A stretch of 64,000 bases of DNA from Symbiodinium kawagutii (taxonomy: Eukaryota; Sar; Dinophyceae; Suessiales; Symbiodiniaceae), in contig VSDK01013374.1 of NCBI GenBank assembly GCA_009767595.1, forward strand, positions 16,408-80,407, given 5' to 3'. Below the pieces are notes generated by a model. That model saw nothing but the letters and a program-made list of their open reading frames with translations. It searched no databases and had not been told where the DNA came from. Position numbers and translations under genes: made by a program. Below are positions 1 to 10,989 of this stretch, piece by piece (position 1 is the stretch's first letter; the number at the start of each line of letters is the position of its first letter).

Positions 1-2
1 GA

Positions 3-120
3 AGCAGAGGTTGCATGAACTCGCTGCTGCATTTGGATGAACTGCCTGAGTTTGATGGCGCTGAAGATGACACCGTCAGACACATGAGGATGCAAGAGCT
101 TGTTTCTGGGCTGGCCGAAC
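3..120 (+). CDS. Candidate internal exon of an upstream gene (partial)
   Basis: One frame is open from the window edge to a TAG at 132-134 and reads as a charged peptide beginning MNSLLHLDELPEFDGAEDD if the first ATG is used. A GT at 121-122 could be the donor, placing the exon end at 120. The acidic composition resembles the protein that starts at 387, so this may be its preceding exon. However, this donor leaves phase 1 and the best acceptor at 387 is phase 0, so the pairing is not proven. No domain is recognised. Confidence 0.3.
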
Positions 121-386
121 GTATCTCTATATAGCATTGACATTCAACAAGGATAATCGCCAATCCAGACACATCAGCATTGCAGGATCAATATCGTTCA
201 AATTTGATGCGTTGCGATTGGAGCATTGACAATACATTTTATACAATTACAGAGACATTCCCGTGTGTATGTATGCATGCTCATATACATATACAGGTAC
301 ATAAATAACACACACATATATAATATATATATACATATGTATGTCAAAACCCACGCGCACACTTCAGTCGAAACGTGCCTTCCAAG

Positions 387-1403
387 GCTGGAGAGCAATC
401 TTTCGTATGGACCATTCAGGACGATGATGCTTCAGATCCACCGTCTACGAGGATTCCCCTGCCAACTTGGATGGGCACTGTCATCGAAATGAGAGTGTGC
501 AGATTCGTGACCGATCATGACAAATGGCAAACAGCCATTGAGAAGAGAGGTGTGCTTGGGAAAACGCTCACTGCTTCTCAACAACAAAGATTTGATGCGT
601 GGCAAGCTGACTGTGTTCAGCGCTTGGTGTTCAACAAACGCCGCCAGTGCTTTGTGAGTGAGGCTAAGCAAGTGACCAAGGATTGCTTGGCCTTCCAACT
701 GCATCTGGATCCGGAACCTGAAAATCTTTGTGTGTCCAATGGAACTGCTGGGAACGCGAAGAAGTTTCGACTGGTTCTTCTCAAGAAAGAAAAGGCCCAA
801 ACTCCTTCTGATACTGTTCCAGGAGTGTTGGATCAACCAGTTTCCCAGGATGTTGTCAAAGAGATGGAGGAAGAAAAGAAAAAACAGAAGCCTAAGGCCG
901 GCTTTGAAGAGGAGGAGGGAGAGGAAGACCAGCTTATGTCCGAGCATCAAATTCGGGAATTGGAAGAAGAAAAGTTTGCAGATGAATCTGCATGCATGGA
1001 TCCAGAGGAAGAAATTGCAATCATGGCAGACTCCGATGATGAGATTGATTTGGGTGAGTTGGGGGTTCCAGAAAAAACCAAAGTTACGAGAGTAAAGTCA
1101 TTCTTTTCCAGACCAGCTTGGGTACGCCTCGAAAAAATGGGATTAACCATGATCCCAAACCACATCGGCAAATGCCTGATCTGTTGTCACCAGACAACAA
1201 TGCAGTGGCAGGGGTACTACCCCAACGCTTCCGCTACCCTCAGCTGTTCTTGGGGCAAGAAAACCAAACGCAAAGAGGAAGAAGCAATACTGCGAGTGAT
1301 CCGTGGTATTCTTGAGAGCCATTGCGATGCCAATCCAAAGGACAAAATCTGGCGCAAACAGCTGGAGACAGTCAAGACGGCCCAGTCCACGATGTCTTTC
1401 TAG
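387..1403 (+). CDS. Hypothetical acidic protein, 3' exon
   Basis: This is a single open frame of about 338 codons ending at TAG 1401-1403. I place the exon start at 387, after an AG|G acceptor (ttccaag|g); the frame stays open back to a GTG at 375 but has no convincing ATG there. The protein has a globular first part with several Trp and Cys. A Glu/Lys-rich, probably disordered middle follows (about residues 150-230, with runs such as EEEEGEEDQ). A basic C-terminal part contains a CLICCH cluster, a WQGYYP motif and a WGKKTKRKEEEA helix. I do not recognise the family. The stop codon and last few codons lie in the first unit of the tandem array that follows, so the C-terminus may have been altered by the repeat. 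Coding potential is good; function unknown. Confidence 0.6.
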   Translation, partial: AGEQSFVWTIQDDDASDPPSTRIPLPTWMGTVIEMRVCRFVTDHDKWQTAIEKRGVLGKTLTASQQQRFDAWQADCVQRLVFNKRRQCFVSEAKQVTKDCLAFQLHLDPEPENLCVSNGTAGNAKKFRLVLLKKEKAQTPSDTVPGVLDQPVSQDVVKEMEEEKKKQKPKAGFEEEEGEEDQLMSEHQIRELEEEKFADESACMDPEEEIAIMADSDDEIDLGELGVPEKTKVTRVKSFFSRPAWVRLEKMGLTMIPNHIGKCLICCHQTTMQWQGYYPNASATLSCSWGKKTKRKEEEAILRVIRGILESHCDANPKDKIWRKQLETVKTAQSTMSF

Positions 1404-3165
1404 GATGGCTGCAGTACAATCATATGATCATGATTGAACAAACAACTTTGTCTTATTTGATCGTGAAAACTAGGTGCAACACTCTCACACTTAGAAATTG
1501 ATTGAACATATCTTGCTTTTGCGGATATCCAAACAGAAACATTGTGCGGTCGACCCATCATTCTTGGGCATGCGGATCATTTATCTTAGATGGCCACATT
1601 CAAGCGGCGTTCGTTGGCGGTCGGTTGCCAAGATGTCTTTTCTAGGACGGCTGCAGTACAATCATATGATTATGATTAAAGAATCAACTTGTTTTATTCA
1701 ATCGTGAGAACTAGGTGCAACACTCTCACACTTAGAAAGTGATTGAACATGTCTTGCTTTTGCGGCTATCCTAGCAGAAACATTGAGCGGTCAACCCATC
1801 ATTCTTGGGCATGCGGATCATTTATCTTAGATGGTCACATTCATGCGGCGCTCGTTGGCGGTCAGTTGCCAAGGTTTTTTTTCTAGGATGGCTGCAGTAC
1901 AATCATATGATCATGATTAAAGAAACAACTTGTTTTATCCAATCGTGAGAACTAGGTGCAACACTCTCACACTTAGAAGTTGTTTGAACATGTCTTGTTT
2001 TTGCGGCTGTCCTAGCAGAAACATTCGACCTATCATTCTGGGGCATGCGGGTCGTTTTTCATAGATGGCCACATTCATGCGGCGTTTGTTGCCGGTCAGT
2101 TGCCAAGATAGCGTTTCTAGGATGGCTGCAGTACAATCATATGATCATGATTGAACAAACCACTTTGTCTTATTTGATCGTGAAAACTAGGTGCAACACT
2201 CTCACACTTAGAAATTGATTGAACATATCTTGCTTTTGCGGCTATCCAAACAGAAACATTGTGCGGTCGACCCATCATTCTTGGGCATGCGGATCATTTA
2301 TCTTAGATGGCCACATTCAAGCGGCGTTCGTTGGCGGTCGGTTGCCAAGGTTTTTTTTCTAGGATGGCTGCAGTACAATCATATGATCATGATTGAACAA
2401 ACAACTTGTTTTATTTAATCGTGAGAACTAGGTGTAACGCTCTCACACTTAGAAAGTGATTGAACATATCTTGCTTTTGCGGCTATCCTAGCAGAAACAT
2501 TCGACCTGTCATTCTGGGGCGTGCGGGTCCTTTATCTTAGATGCCTACCTCTGGCGGCGTTCGTTGGCGCTCAGTTGCCAAGGTTGTTTTTCTAGGATGG
2601 CTGCAGTACAATCATATGATCATGATTAAAGAAACAACTTGTTTTATTCAATCGTAAGAATTAGGTTCAACACTCTCACACTTAGAAGTTAATTGAACAT
2701 GTCTTGTTTTTTGCGGCTGTCCTAGCAGAAACATTCGACCTGTCATTCTGGGGCATGCGGGTCGTTTTTCATAGATGGCCACATTCATGCGGCGTTTGTT
2801 GCCGGTCAGTTGCCAAGATAGCGTTTCTAGGATGGCTGCAGTACAATCATATGATCATGATTGAACAAACCACTTTGTCTTATTTGATCGTGAAAACTAG
2901 GTGCAACACTCTCACACTTAGAAATTGATTGAACATATCTTGCTTTTGCGGCTATCCTAGCAGAAACATTGTGCGGTCGACCCATCATTCTTGGGCATGC
3001 GGATCATTTATCTTAGATGGCCACATTTATGCGGCGGTCACTAGCGAAAAGGTTCTTTTCTAGGATGGTTGCATTATACAATCGTATGAACATTCTCGAA
3101 ATAAACACATATATATTTCGATCTTGAGAACCAGATGCAATGCTCTCACACTTAGAAATTCAATT
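1400..3165. repeat. Tandem array of ~233-242 bp units with a 3-unit higher-order period
   Basis: The word ctaggatggctgcagtacaa (or close variants) starts units at 1400, 1642, 1883, 2117, 2359, 2592 and 2827, with a diverged start at 3060. Spacings are 242, 241, 234, 242, 233, 235 and 233 bp. Each unit holds a near-palindromic catatgatcatg, a ctctcacacttagaa block and either a gtgcggtcgaccc or a ttcgacct variant. Units 1, 4 and 7 are most alike (offsets 717 and 710), so the array is built from trimers. Short open frames inside the units are repeat shadows, not genes. Confidence 0.93.
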
Positions 3166-5150
3166 ACATTATCAGTTCATTGATTGTGATACTGTCAGAT
3201 GACCATCAAAGGGCCGCCAAAGTTAATTCGTCTTTATACGTGAGTTCCAAGCTGTTCCCGTGACCTGCAGTGTTGGGATTTGCTATGTATGACCCACTCA
3301 TATGCAAATGTAGACGGATGCCTTACTGTGACTTTGAGCAATTGTATATAAACAATTTGATGGCAAATCCAAGCAAATCCGAACATATGGTTCTTGATGG
3401 GCACAGGCGTTCAGTTTTTTCAATGGTCCGACATCGCAGCAGCATTCCATAGAAGAGTGCGCTCGTAGAAGCTACATCGATTATATTTACAACGAATCAA
3501 ATTGCAAGAATATTGTTTGAAAACAAAATCTTTATCACGGGAAGCTGCTACGAAGTAGATTGTTGTGACGAAGCATATTGCAGATACAACCAGCAAAGCG
3601 AAGACGGAAATAAGAAGAGATGCGCGGAACTTAGCCGGTCAATCAGGTCGCGTCAGAACCGTTACTTTCTTTATTCATGTTGAATAGACATGTGACATGT
3701 GTATAACGATGAAAAATTACTTTGATGATGGTTGTTACAAAAAGAATATCGGTTTCATACATGATTAGTTGCAGGAGGCCCACAGATAGAAGCTAGTGAG
3801 CAAAGCTTCTAAGTATTTGGAATTTCTTTGATGATGGTTGTTACAAAAATAATATTGGTTTCATACATGATTAGTTGCAGGAGGCCCACAGATAGAAGCT
3901 AGTGAGCAAAGCTTCTAAGTATTTGGAACGATCAGTTAAACCAGAGGCTTCTTACTGTGAGGTTGGGAACATTTGGAAAAAAAAAAGCTTCTAACTGAGT
4001 GTCCGTCAGTATATATATATATATATGTAATCAACAAAACATGTGACTACTGGATTCAGCATTGGAAAAACATAAAATAGACATAAACACATCAATCGCC
4101 AACGAAGATACACGAGAACCATTGAGAACCGACCCCCTAGTCACACAGGAAGCTCCTGAGATGGTGTTATTTCGACAGGTGACAACGGTAACCCCGGGAC
4201 ATGAAACATGGAAAGCACAATAACAGGAACAACACTGCGTGGCATCTTCTCATCATCAACTGCCACATCGCCCGGAAGTGCCTGTGCACAATTCATGGAC
4301 CAAACCACGAGGAAAGGCACGGCTGAGGAACTCAGGTGGCTGGGATCATTAGCTGCCCTCTGTGCCCCGAAAGGCTGGGCCTGTTCCCGCTAAACCTTCT
4401 GAACGTTTTAAACAACCGTTGGGATCCATTCCATAGCTGACACCCACATATCCGCAGGATCAACGCCAGCAGAATCAATCAATGTTGGATTGGCCACATG
4501 TTTGAACGCAAAATCAAAAGCATCAATGCATCAAAAAATGTTGCGTCAAGGAACTGCTTCATCAATTGCTCGTTGATAGTCTTCTCGATCACCCGTCCAC
4601 CACTCGAAGTTCATCGTGCCACTGGTGGTGCTTGGGGGGCTCGAACTGCCCAAAGCCCAGGCAAGAGGGGCGGCACCTGCCACCCAGCTGTCTGGTCTGC
4701 ATCCCAAGAAGGATGAAGATGACACATGTTGGAAATCACCAAGAGAATAACGTAGTCGTCCTTCATGAATCCTATAGAGTCACTAGAATCCTTGCGCTCC
4801 CACTCTTCCGTGAGCTCCGTTTGACCAAGCTGCATTATGAGTGCTTTTCTTTTTTTTTTCTCTCTCTCTTTCTCTGTATTTATGTATCTACCTACTTACT
4901 GTATTTATCTACCTGTCTACCTCTCACTCCCTCTCCATATCTGGGACCATCAGCTAAAGCTGAGGGCGAGCATGCAGCGCCAAGGGATTTCCAGCCTTGC
5001 TCCGCATCCTTGGGCACCAACGGTGCTGCGAAGACACAGGTGATGCTGCAATGCCTTCCGCTGCCGCTGCCTCCTCCACCCCCGCCGAAGCTACCTGAAA
5101 TGGCACGGGCTTCGCTGGGTGAAGTCGGTGCTTTGTCCTCCCATTGGGCT
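3166..5150. other. Spacer without a supported gene
   Basis: AT-rich spacer. It contains a (TA)n run near 4010-4026 and a pyrimidine tract at about 4843-4935 (T-runs, then CT and ctac/tatct words). Right after that tract is a 27-30 bp word (4950-4979) that recurs near 21397. Several open frames of 60-230 codons cross this stretch but are low-complexity and lack any recognisable family. Confidence 0.6.
3721..3928. repeat. Tandem duplication, two 102-bp copies
   Basis: Copies at 3721-3822 and 3827-3928 differ at only a few positions (for example agaatatcgg versus taatattgg) and are separated by 4 bp. Each contains the inverted pair gaagctagtgag...caaagcttc. The high identity suggests a recent duplication. 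No coding frame. Confidence 0.92.
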
Positions 5151-5175
5151 GCGGTAACTTGGTGGACCGCCACAC

Positions 5176-5278
5176 GTTACGAGCATCGAAAGGAACATGG
5201 CTCCCACAGTCATGCCCCCAACAAGGGCCGTTGCTGCACTGTTGGGGTCCATGTAATTGGCTCCCTCGATATATCCCA
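5176..5278 (-). CDS. Candidate exon encoding a membrane segment
   Basis: On the minus strand, a reading after a ctag| acceptor at 5279 gives a hydrophobic peptide containing DPNSAATALVGGMTV and GAMFLSMLV, which would span a membrane once. A GT donor lies at 5175-5174 (gtaac|gtgtgg). Codon use is richer in G/C than the surrounding spacer. Neighbouring exons were not identified and the family is unknown. Confidence 0.3.
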
Positions 5279-5914
5279 CTAGATTGGATCGCTCACACCT
5301 GCGGCCACATAATGGAACACTTGGAGGCTATGAGGCTTATATACGTCAATCTCTAGGCTAGTGGAAACGGGAATGTTTACAATGTGGATGGTGTGTATCG
5401 ACACCCCCCTAAGCAAGCATAGAAAGTTACCTACTCGCTAGTTATTTGGCTTACCGCCTTAGCCAACCATCCTAAACTGCGACGTCAATATGGTTGGCCA
5501 ATAGCTATTTCCAGTGCATAGGCCATTATTAACAAATAATCTTCGGCTATCGCTGCTTATGATCATACTCCCTATTTGTTCGACCACTATGGACTATTTC
5601 ATATTTTGTAGCTTATAACAGTGATCAAGCATCTGACTAACTATGGCCACCCAGTATGCACCACCCTCAATCATGATCATTGTCAATAACATGGTCCAAC
5701 ATGCGGAACCGCCTTGAATTTCTGACACAAATACTCATCACTTCCACTACCTACCCATGACTCCACATGGTTCACCACCATCTGGTTGGCGGTAGAACCA
5801 CTCCTATGAAACATATGATAGTCAACCATCTCAAAGTCATTGAGGAAAATGACTAAAGCCCTCCAATCAAATCTCACCAGCCACCAAAATTAATGCTTAG
5901 AACCACCAACTGGC

Positions 5915-6046
5915 CATGAACCATCATCAACCATCTTCATCCATCATGAGCCATCATGAGCCATCAACCATCATGAGCCATCATCAACCATCATCAGCCA
6001 TCATCAACCATCATGAACCCTCATCAGCCATCACAAGCCACAATCT
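5915..6046. repeat. CATCA/ACCATCATGAGC low-complexity tract
   Basis: Degenerate repetition of accatcatgagc, ccatcatcaacc and catcagccat words. The same word set reappears at 7080-7190 and, in the opposite sense (atggtcaatc), at 24000-24060, so it is a recurring spacer texture here. The open frame across it is an artefact of the repeat. Confidence 0.85.
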
Positions 6047-6199
6047 TAAGCCTGGATCACCACGGCAACCGCCGTCACCCTCGTCCACCTGCGCCTGCCC
6101 CGGAGAGCCGTCGAACGGGAACGAACTCCAGGGTCGAGCTGCTCGTGCCAGCTGAGCACAGCGCACGGGAACCCACCGTTGTGCCTACGGTTTATCGTC

Positions 6200-7690
6200 A
6201 TTTGGGTATGTGCCAAACCATAAGTAACCAATGACCCACCAGAAAATGATCATTTCACAAATGGGAACCATTGGTTGACTGAAGGTACCATCATTATTTT
6301 TGCACAAACACATTTACAGCTTCTTCGAGCACAGAAGCGCGTGTGCTGCGTGTACATGGAATTCTGGCAAATCATGAGACGTTCACCGTGACAATGTGCA
6401 AACTTTCCTGTGGACAATGCGGTTTGATGATGTTTATTGTTGGCAGCATGAATGTTGGTGCGTCATAAGTCCAACTAGAAGATGACACCGATGAATAGAT
6501 GGGTAGAGGAGGCGGAAAAGTTAAAACTGCCTGGGCAACAAGAATACAACCACCCAATCACGCACCAAAACACCCTAGCGGTTTAATCAAATGCGCACTG
6601 ACTGGGAGACTGGCCCCAATAAAAACCGACCAAGCCACCCGATCAACCAACTATGTCAACTGAGCAAGCAGTCAAGCACGCGCCCAACAGGCGCAAGTGA
6701 TGGTAACTTCCGATAATGCGTTCATTTTGTCAGACGCCAGTAGTTCCACAATAGTTGAGGCAAATGTTGACCAAATCTCAAAATACAAAGTGATTTCACA
6801 AAAATGAGCTCAGCTTATCCTATCAGAAAGGATCACAGTTGTCCACATTTCATGTCCCTGTTGATGGTTAGTTGTTTCTGATCAGGAGTTCGTAAAAAGG
6901 AGTTGTGCCTCTCACACTGACAGTCACTCCTGACCATCTCCTCGCCTCTGACCATCTCCTCCAGTTTTCTGCGATTTTCTAAATTGATTTCGTCGATGTC
7001 ATCTACACCTCGGCAGCCAATCGCTCAGATTGAACATTTACCTGTGAATCAATCTTTGTATCATGGGTTGACATCATTCATCAGCCATCATGAATGAACT
7101 ATCATTATTCAACCATCATGGGTTGAGCATCATTAATCAACCATCATGGCTTGAGCATCATCAATCAACCATCATGGCTTAACCATCAGTTGCAGCAGCC
7201 TAAACGGTTTTGCGACGACGCAATGCATATGCGACTGACACCTGCTACATCGGTCATCTCCTTGGAATGCCAGTGAAATCAGTGAAATCTGGCCCTTTAG
7301 CGATTGTGGAGGGTCTATGAGCATTGATCATTGTTAAAGGACCAGGTTACAACCCATGGACTTCAGCATTGGTGTCAAAGGGCTTATATGTTACAAAAAA
7401 CATTTAGCCCCGATGCCCATACCATTATATAGACATTAATAATTGCTAATACAGTTAAAATGATGGATGCGGGGGAAGGTCCCCCTCAGGAAGCCGCGGG
7501 AATCAACAAACCTTCATCTCTCAGTGTGACCGAAGATCCCGCAGGAGTACACTGGGCACACAGCCGCCAAACGGAGCCGGGGGAATTTCAAGGCTACACA
7601 AAATACATCATGTATTCATATATGATATTCTGTATATCTGGTTGGTGGCCGAAAGCCGTCCCTAAAATGTTCGTAAATCAACCAACCACG
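6200..7690. other. Spacer without a supported gene
   Basis: No exon with convincing splice sites was found. A second CATCA-type stretch (atcaaccatcatgg words) lies at about 7075-7190. A GC-richer patch at 7470-7560 leads up to the inverted-end element that starts at 7691. Confidence 0.5.
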
Positions 7691-8207
7691 CTCCGGGCGG
7701 GTGTTACGACGCGCCCCGAAGAACGCTGACACTTCATGGCGTGTCCTTTGCTCAGGTCCAGAGCCACTCGTTGTCTTTCTGAATGTCTAGGAACGACTTT
7801 GGGTCCGCTCCCAGACAGCCACATCTGTGTACACGGACACAGCAAAGCCAGGAGAAGGTTTTTCAGTCCCGGCTTAAACCCCTGACGTGACGTGGCATCC
7901 ACTTCATGACGCAAGTTGCACCGTACGTTAACATGCCCCACCCACCCCCAACCCCTGACGTGACGTAGCATCCACTTCATGACGCAAGTTGCACCGTACG
8001 TTAACATGCCCCACCCACCCCCAACCCCTGACGTGACGTGGCATCCACTTCATGACGCAAGTTGCACCGTACGTTAACATGCCCCACCCACCCCCAACCC
8101 CTGCCCATGTGTACGAAACCCTACACAGAGTGTGTCAAAATGCACATGAACGCGCCGTGACAAGCAGCAAAATGCAATCTCGGACGCGTCGCAACACCCG
8201 CCCGGAG
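7691..8207. mobile_element. Possible non-autonomous element with ~24-bp inverted ends
   Basis: The left end ctccgggcgggtgttacgac (7691-7713 region) is the reverse complement, with one mismatch over about 23 bp, of the right end at 8185-8207 (cgcgtcgcaacacccgcccg). The interior holds three 73-bp tandem repeats and no protein-coding frame of its own. No clear target-site duplication was found. It could be a MITE-like DNA element or a chance inverted pair around a satellite. Confidence 0.4.
7881..8099. repeat. Three tandem copies of a 73-bp unit with TGACGTGACGT
   Basis: Units start at 7881, 7954 and 8027 with exact 73-bp spacing and are nearly identical; the second has gtagca where the others have gtggca. 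Each contains a doubled TGACGTGACGT, a palindromic cgtacg and a C-rich block. TGACGT matches the core of CRE/bZIP sites; whether it acts as one here is unknown. The array sits inside the inverted-end element at 7691-8207. Confidence 0.93.
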
Positions 8208-8443
8208 CCACCAACCATCCCACATATTAGAGGAATACTAGAAAAAAAACAAAAGTTAAAACCATCATTCAACCATCATCAATCAAAACCACCAAATCAA
8301 ACAGATTTGCCTTGAACAAATCTTTCGACAACTGAAGATCTGTCTCAACGTTCGGCTCCGGAGCGCCCCGCGCAGCCTGCGCAGCCTCAGGCAGCCTGCG
8401 CCCGAGTCACGGAGCAACTGATCCTCTGAAAAGAGCAGCTCAC

Positions 8444-8510
8444 CCAGCCCCCCACGACAGTCCTTCCGGGCGCATTCGCCTCGCGAAACCGGGGAGCAAG
8501 CGCTGGTCAT
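8444..8510 (-). CDS. Candidate exon, basic Cys-containing peptide
   Basis: Minus-strand frame reading MTSACSPVSRGECARKDC, then RGGLG. It ends at a strong donor (ctgg|gtgagctgctc) at 8443. An internal AG|G acceptor would start the exon at 8479 in phase 1, which is the phase left by the exon at 9381-9462, so the two may splice together. The segment also contains a copy of the palindromic stem-loop described in the retroelement (8467-8483). Product unknown. Confidence 0.38.
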
Positions 8511-9380
8511 TGTGTAGCTTACTCTTGGACAAGCAGCCAGTTATACAGCACACATGGTGGGACACACAACAGGGGTGGTGGATGATGGTGGGTCATGGTG
8601 TAGGGGTCAATCAATTGATCTATCATCGATACATGGTCAGCCATGAAGAAATTTGGCATTTGAAAATGCGCCCAACTCACCAAAGATAGCCGCCTTGGAC
8701 CTACCCATTGGATCACGCCAAACCGCCTGGGTGAAGGTTGCTACACCCAAGATCAAAGATATGCCCAAATGCATTTCATGCCATGGATGAGCAGTTGATC
8801 GCAAGATAAGTTGCATTGCAAAAGATTCTAGGCTATTCATCATACCCCAACATTGGCCAACTGAATGAATTCGATGATTGACCACATATGATGACCATGC
8901 TTCCACTTATGATTGGAATCCTTCTATTTACTGTTCGTGGCGCACATGTGGGAATATTTGGCATTTGCATCCATATTAATTATTAGTGTGCTTGTGCATG
9001 TGTATTTCTGAGCCTGACAGCTAGTTGCACGTATGTTAGCCACCTCTCGCCGACAAATCAAACATTTTGCTGAGCCATGACCAAATTCATGATGAAACTT
9101 GAAACAAATACGTAATAAGCAAGTTTCAGTTAAAATTCATGATTAGGATGAGTAGCCCTAAAAACTTGTTCTGATAAGTTGCAGAGAATGAAAAAAATGA
9201 TTTTTCCTAAAAAACCACGATTAAGTTATTCTATGGTTTAAAACAACACGACAAAGTATTCACCATTTTATAGTTAAAAACAATATCAGAACAAATAATT
9301 TGCCATGGTTACCACGGTTAAAACCATATAAACCCAAATAATGACTCCGCAGCGCTTGCCCAAAAAAAGGAGCAGCTCAC

Positions 9381-9462
9381 CATGGCTCTGCCGGCGTTGA
9401 GCGGCGAAGTTCAGCCGCGCCACTGGCGCTGCAATCATGGCAATGAGCTGATGCACCCATAC
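9381..9462 (-). CDS. Candidate exon, hydrophobic peptide
   Basis: Minus-strand exon bounded by an AG|G acceptor (gagtcgag|g, exon from 9462) and a strong donor (ccatg|gtgagctgct, intron from 9380). It encodes VWVHQLIAMIAAP followed by a basic stretch (ARLNFAAQRRQSH) and ends in phase 1, compatible with a downstream exon at 8479-8444. The intron begins with the same 11 bases as the intron after the 8444 exon. Family not recognised. Confidence 0.4.
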
Positions 9463-10377
9463 CTCGACTCCAAGCAGTGAAAGTGTCATGGGTTGACCAG
9501 CAAACACAACATCCGAACATCCAAGCAATTTTTTGGGAGTCAACAATGGTGAACAGATGCGGTGAAGCCAGGTTTCAGATGTCGCCTGGAAAAACTGAAA
9601 TCAGTTTTAACACCCGAGGCTTTAACCGAAGGTCACCGGCGATCCACAACTGGGCACTGGTGATCCAACAAACATTGCACAGTGATCAGGTCTGACGAGA
9701 ACATGTCGGTGCAGCACAAAGATTAGCAAACACATCAGCAGCGCATGAGAAAAACAACACCACATGTGCGCTCGGGCATTATGAATAGGAAGTGATGAGT
9801 AGGTCAGAGGCCCATTGCCAAGACTCTTCATGGACACATGTTTGTAAATTTGTCGGTGCAAGAGGAGGGGACCACTGTGTCCTATATGCACTTCGTCTGG
9901 TGCATCGCCAGCGGGAGGGACAAGTCAGGTTTTGCTATGTTTTGCTTGTCAAATTTAGGAACCCGACTTTGACAGTTTGTAAAATCTACAATGGATTGAT
10001 ATGGATTGATGGCTCATGACATCCTAAAACCCTGAGGCACAAACAAAAAATAAGAGAGTCCCGTGCATAGAAGTCCAACAGAGGACATGTCTTTTTTTTT
10101 CCTGCAGGCTTTCTGATCTGAAATTTCACATGCCCAGCTGCCGGTGGGCAGTCGCACGACCAGCCACATTGCCAGTCAAAATGGGTTGTATTGTGCTCCG
10201 TTTGGAGGCACCAAAAAAAAATGAGCAGAGCCTAAGAGTCGGAAAATGGAGCCGGAGACACTGGCAGTGCAGCTCTGCAAGTGGAAAGCCACACACCGGA
10301 AAGTGTGTGCAAACAATTTTAAAAAAGTGCATGCGCGAAAGACAGCTTCCCCTCAAAAAACTTGTTGACTCCTAGCC
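9463..10377. other. Spacer downstream of the RING gene
   Basis: Mixed spacer with no exon I can defend. It includes the 3' flank of the minus-strand RING protein gene. A plus-strand frame at 10130-10375 is basic but lacks splice signals or a family match and overlaps that flank. Confidence 0.45.
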
Positions 10378-10989
10378 TCAGCTACCTCGGCTCTCCTGAG
10401 CCACCAGGTCCTCAGCCAAATTGTGATTGCACAACGGGCATCGAAAGCGACCGGATGAAAACCATGTGTTCACACACTTGCGATGATATCTGTGGCCGCA
10501 TGGTAGGCGCACTTCTGGGTGAGCCTCGTCATGCCCAGTCATGTCATCATGACAAATGGCACATGTTTCCACTGGCACCGGAGCAGTCACATCTTGCAGA
10601 AGTAGGTCCACTGCATGGGTCCTCTTGCGAAGCATCACAGATGCCCTGAAGATGGAAGAATGTAAATGAGTTGGTTCGGGGTCGACGAGCATTTCCACCC
10701 TTCTCACCCTGGCAAACTCTCGGAGCATTGCTTGCGGTTCAGTGATTCCATTCACCTCCCTGATTACATGACTGAGTTCAATCCGATCCGCTGCGGTGTC
10801 ATTCCATCGAGAAGTAGCAGAGCCCTGCTTGATTTCAACCACAACCAATCCCGCCATCGAAGATGCTGCACCAAGAATCAGACCAAATCCTTCCACGTCT
10901 GAGCATTCAAGCACCACTTTAAACATTTCTTCTGGCTGAATGCGCCTGGTGTTGCGATACAAACATGATCGAGCCCCCATGCACACCAT
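10378..10989 (-). CDS. PDZ-like plus RING-H2 finger protein (probable E3 ubiquitin ligase)
   Basis: Open frame of 203 codons from ATG 10989 to a stop at 10378-10380. Residues about 22-100 look like a PDZ-type fold (FKVVLECSDVEGFGLILG, then LVVVEIKQGSA and VIREVNGI), a peptide-binding module. Residues about 140-192 form a RING-H2 finger: CAIC, then C-x-H-x2-H-x2-C in LPCGHRYHRKC, then CPLC. RING-H2 domains bind two zinc ions and recruit an E2 enzyme, so ubiquitin transfer to a PDZ-recognised partner is a reasonable inference. The start is uncertain: an AG within ggcgcattcag could be an acceptor just before the PDZ part, and upstream exons may exist. No signal peptide or membrane segment. Confidence 0.72.
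   Translation of the reverse strand: MVCMGARSCLYRNTRRIQPEEMFKVVLECSDVEGFGLILGAASSMAGLVVVEIKQGSATSRWNDTAADRIELSHVIREVNGITEPQAMLREFARVRRVEMLVDPEPTHLHSSIFRASVMLRKRTHAVDLLLQDVTAPVPVETCAICHDDMTGHDEAHPEVRLPCGHRYHRKCVNTWFSSGRFRCPLCNHNLAEDLVAQESRGS

Noticed and set aside
1498-2928. Repeated ~70-codon proteins with SFLGMRIIYLRWPHS
   Set aside because: Each lies in one unit of the tandem array and differs only as the repeat does; no start or splice logic.
4566-5282. 238-codon plus-strand open frame
   Set aside because: It crosses a pyrimidine tract and a proline run, shows no family features, and overlaps a better minus-strand exon candidate.
6080-6200. GC-rich patch with open frames on both strands (ELLVPAEHSAREP on plus)
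   Set aside because: Possible exon, but strands and boundaries could not be decided.
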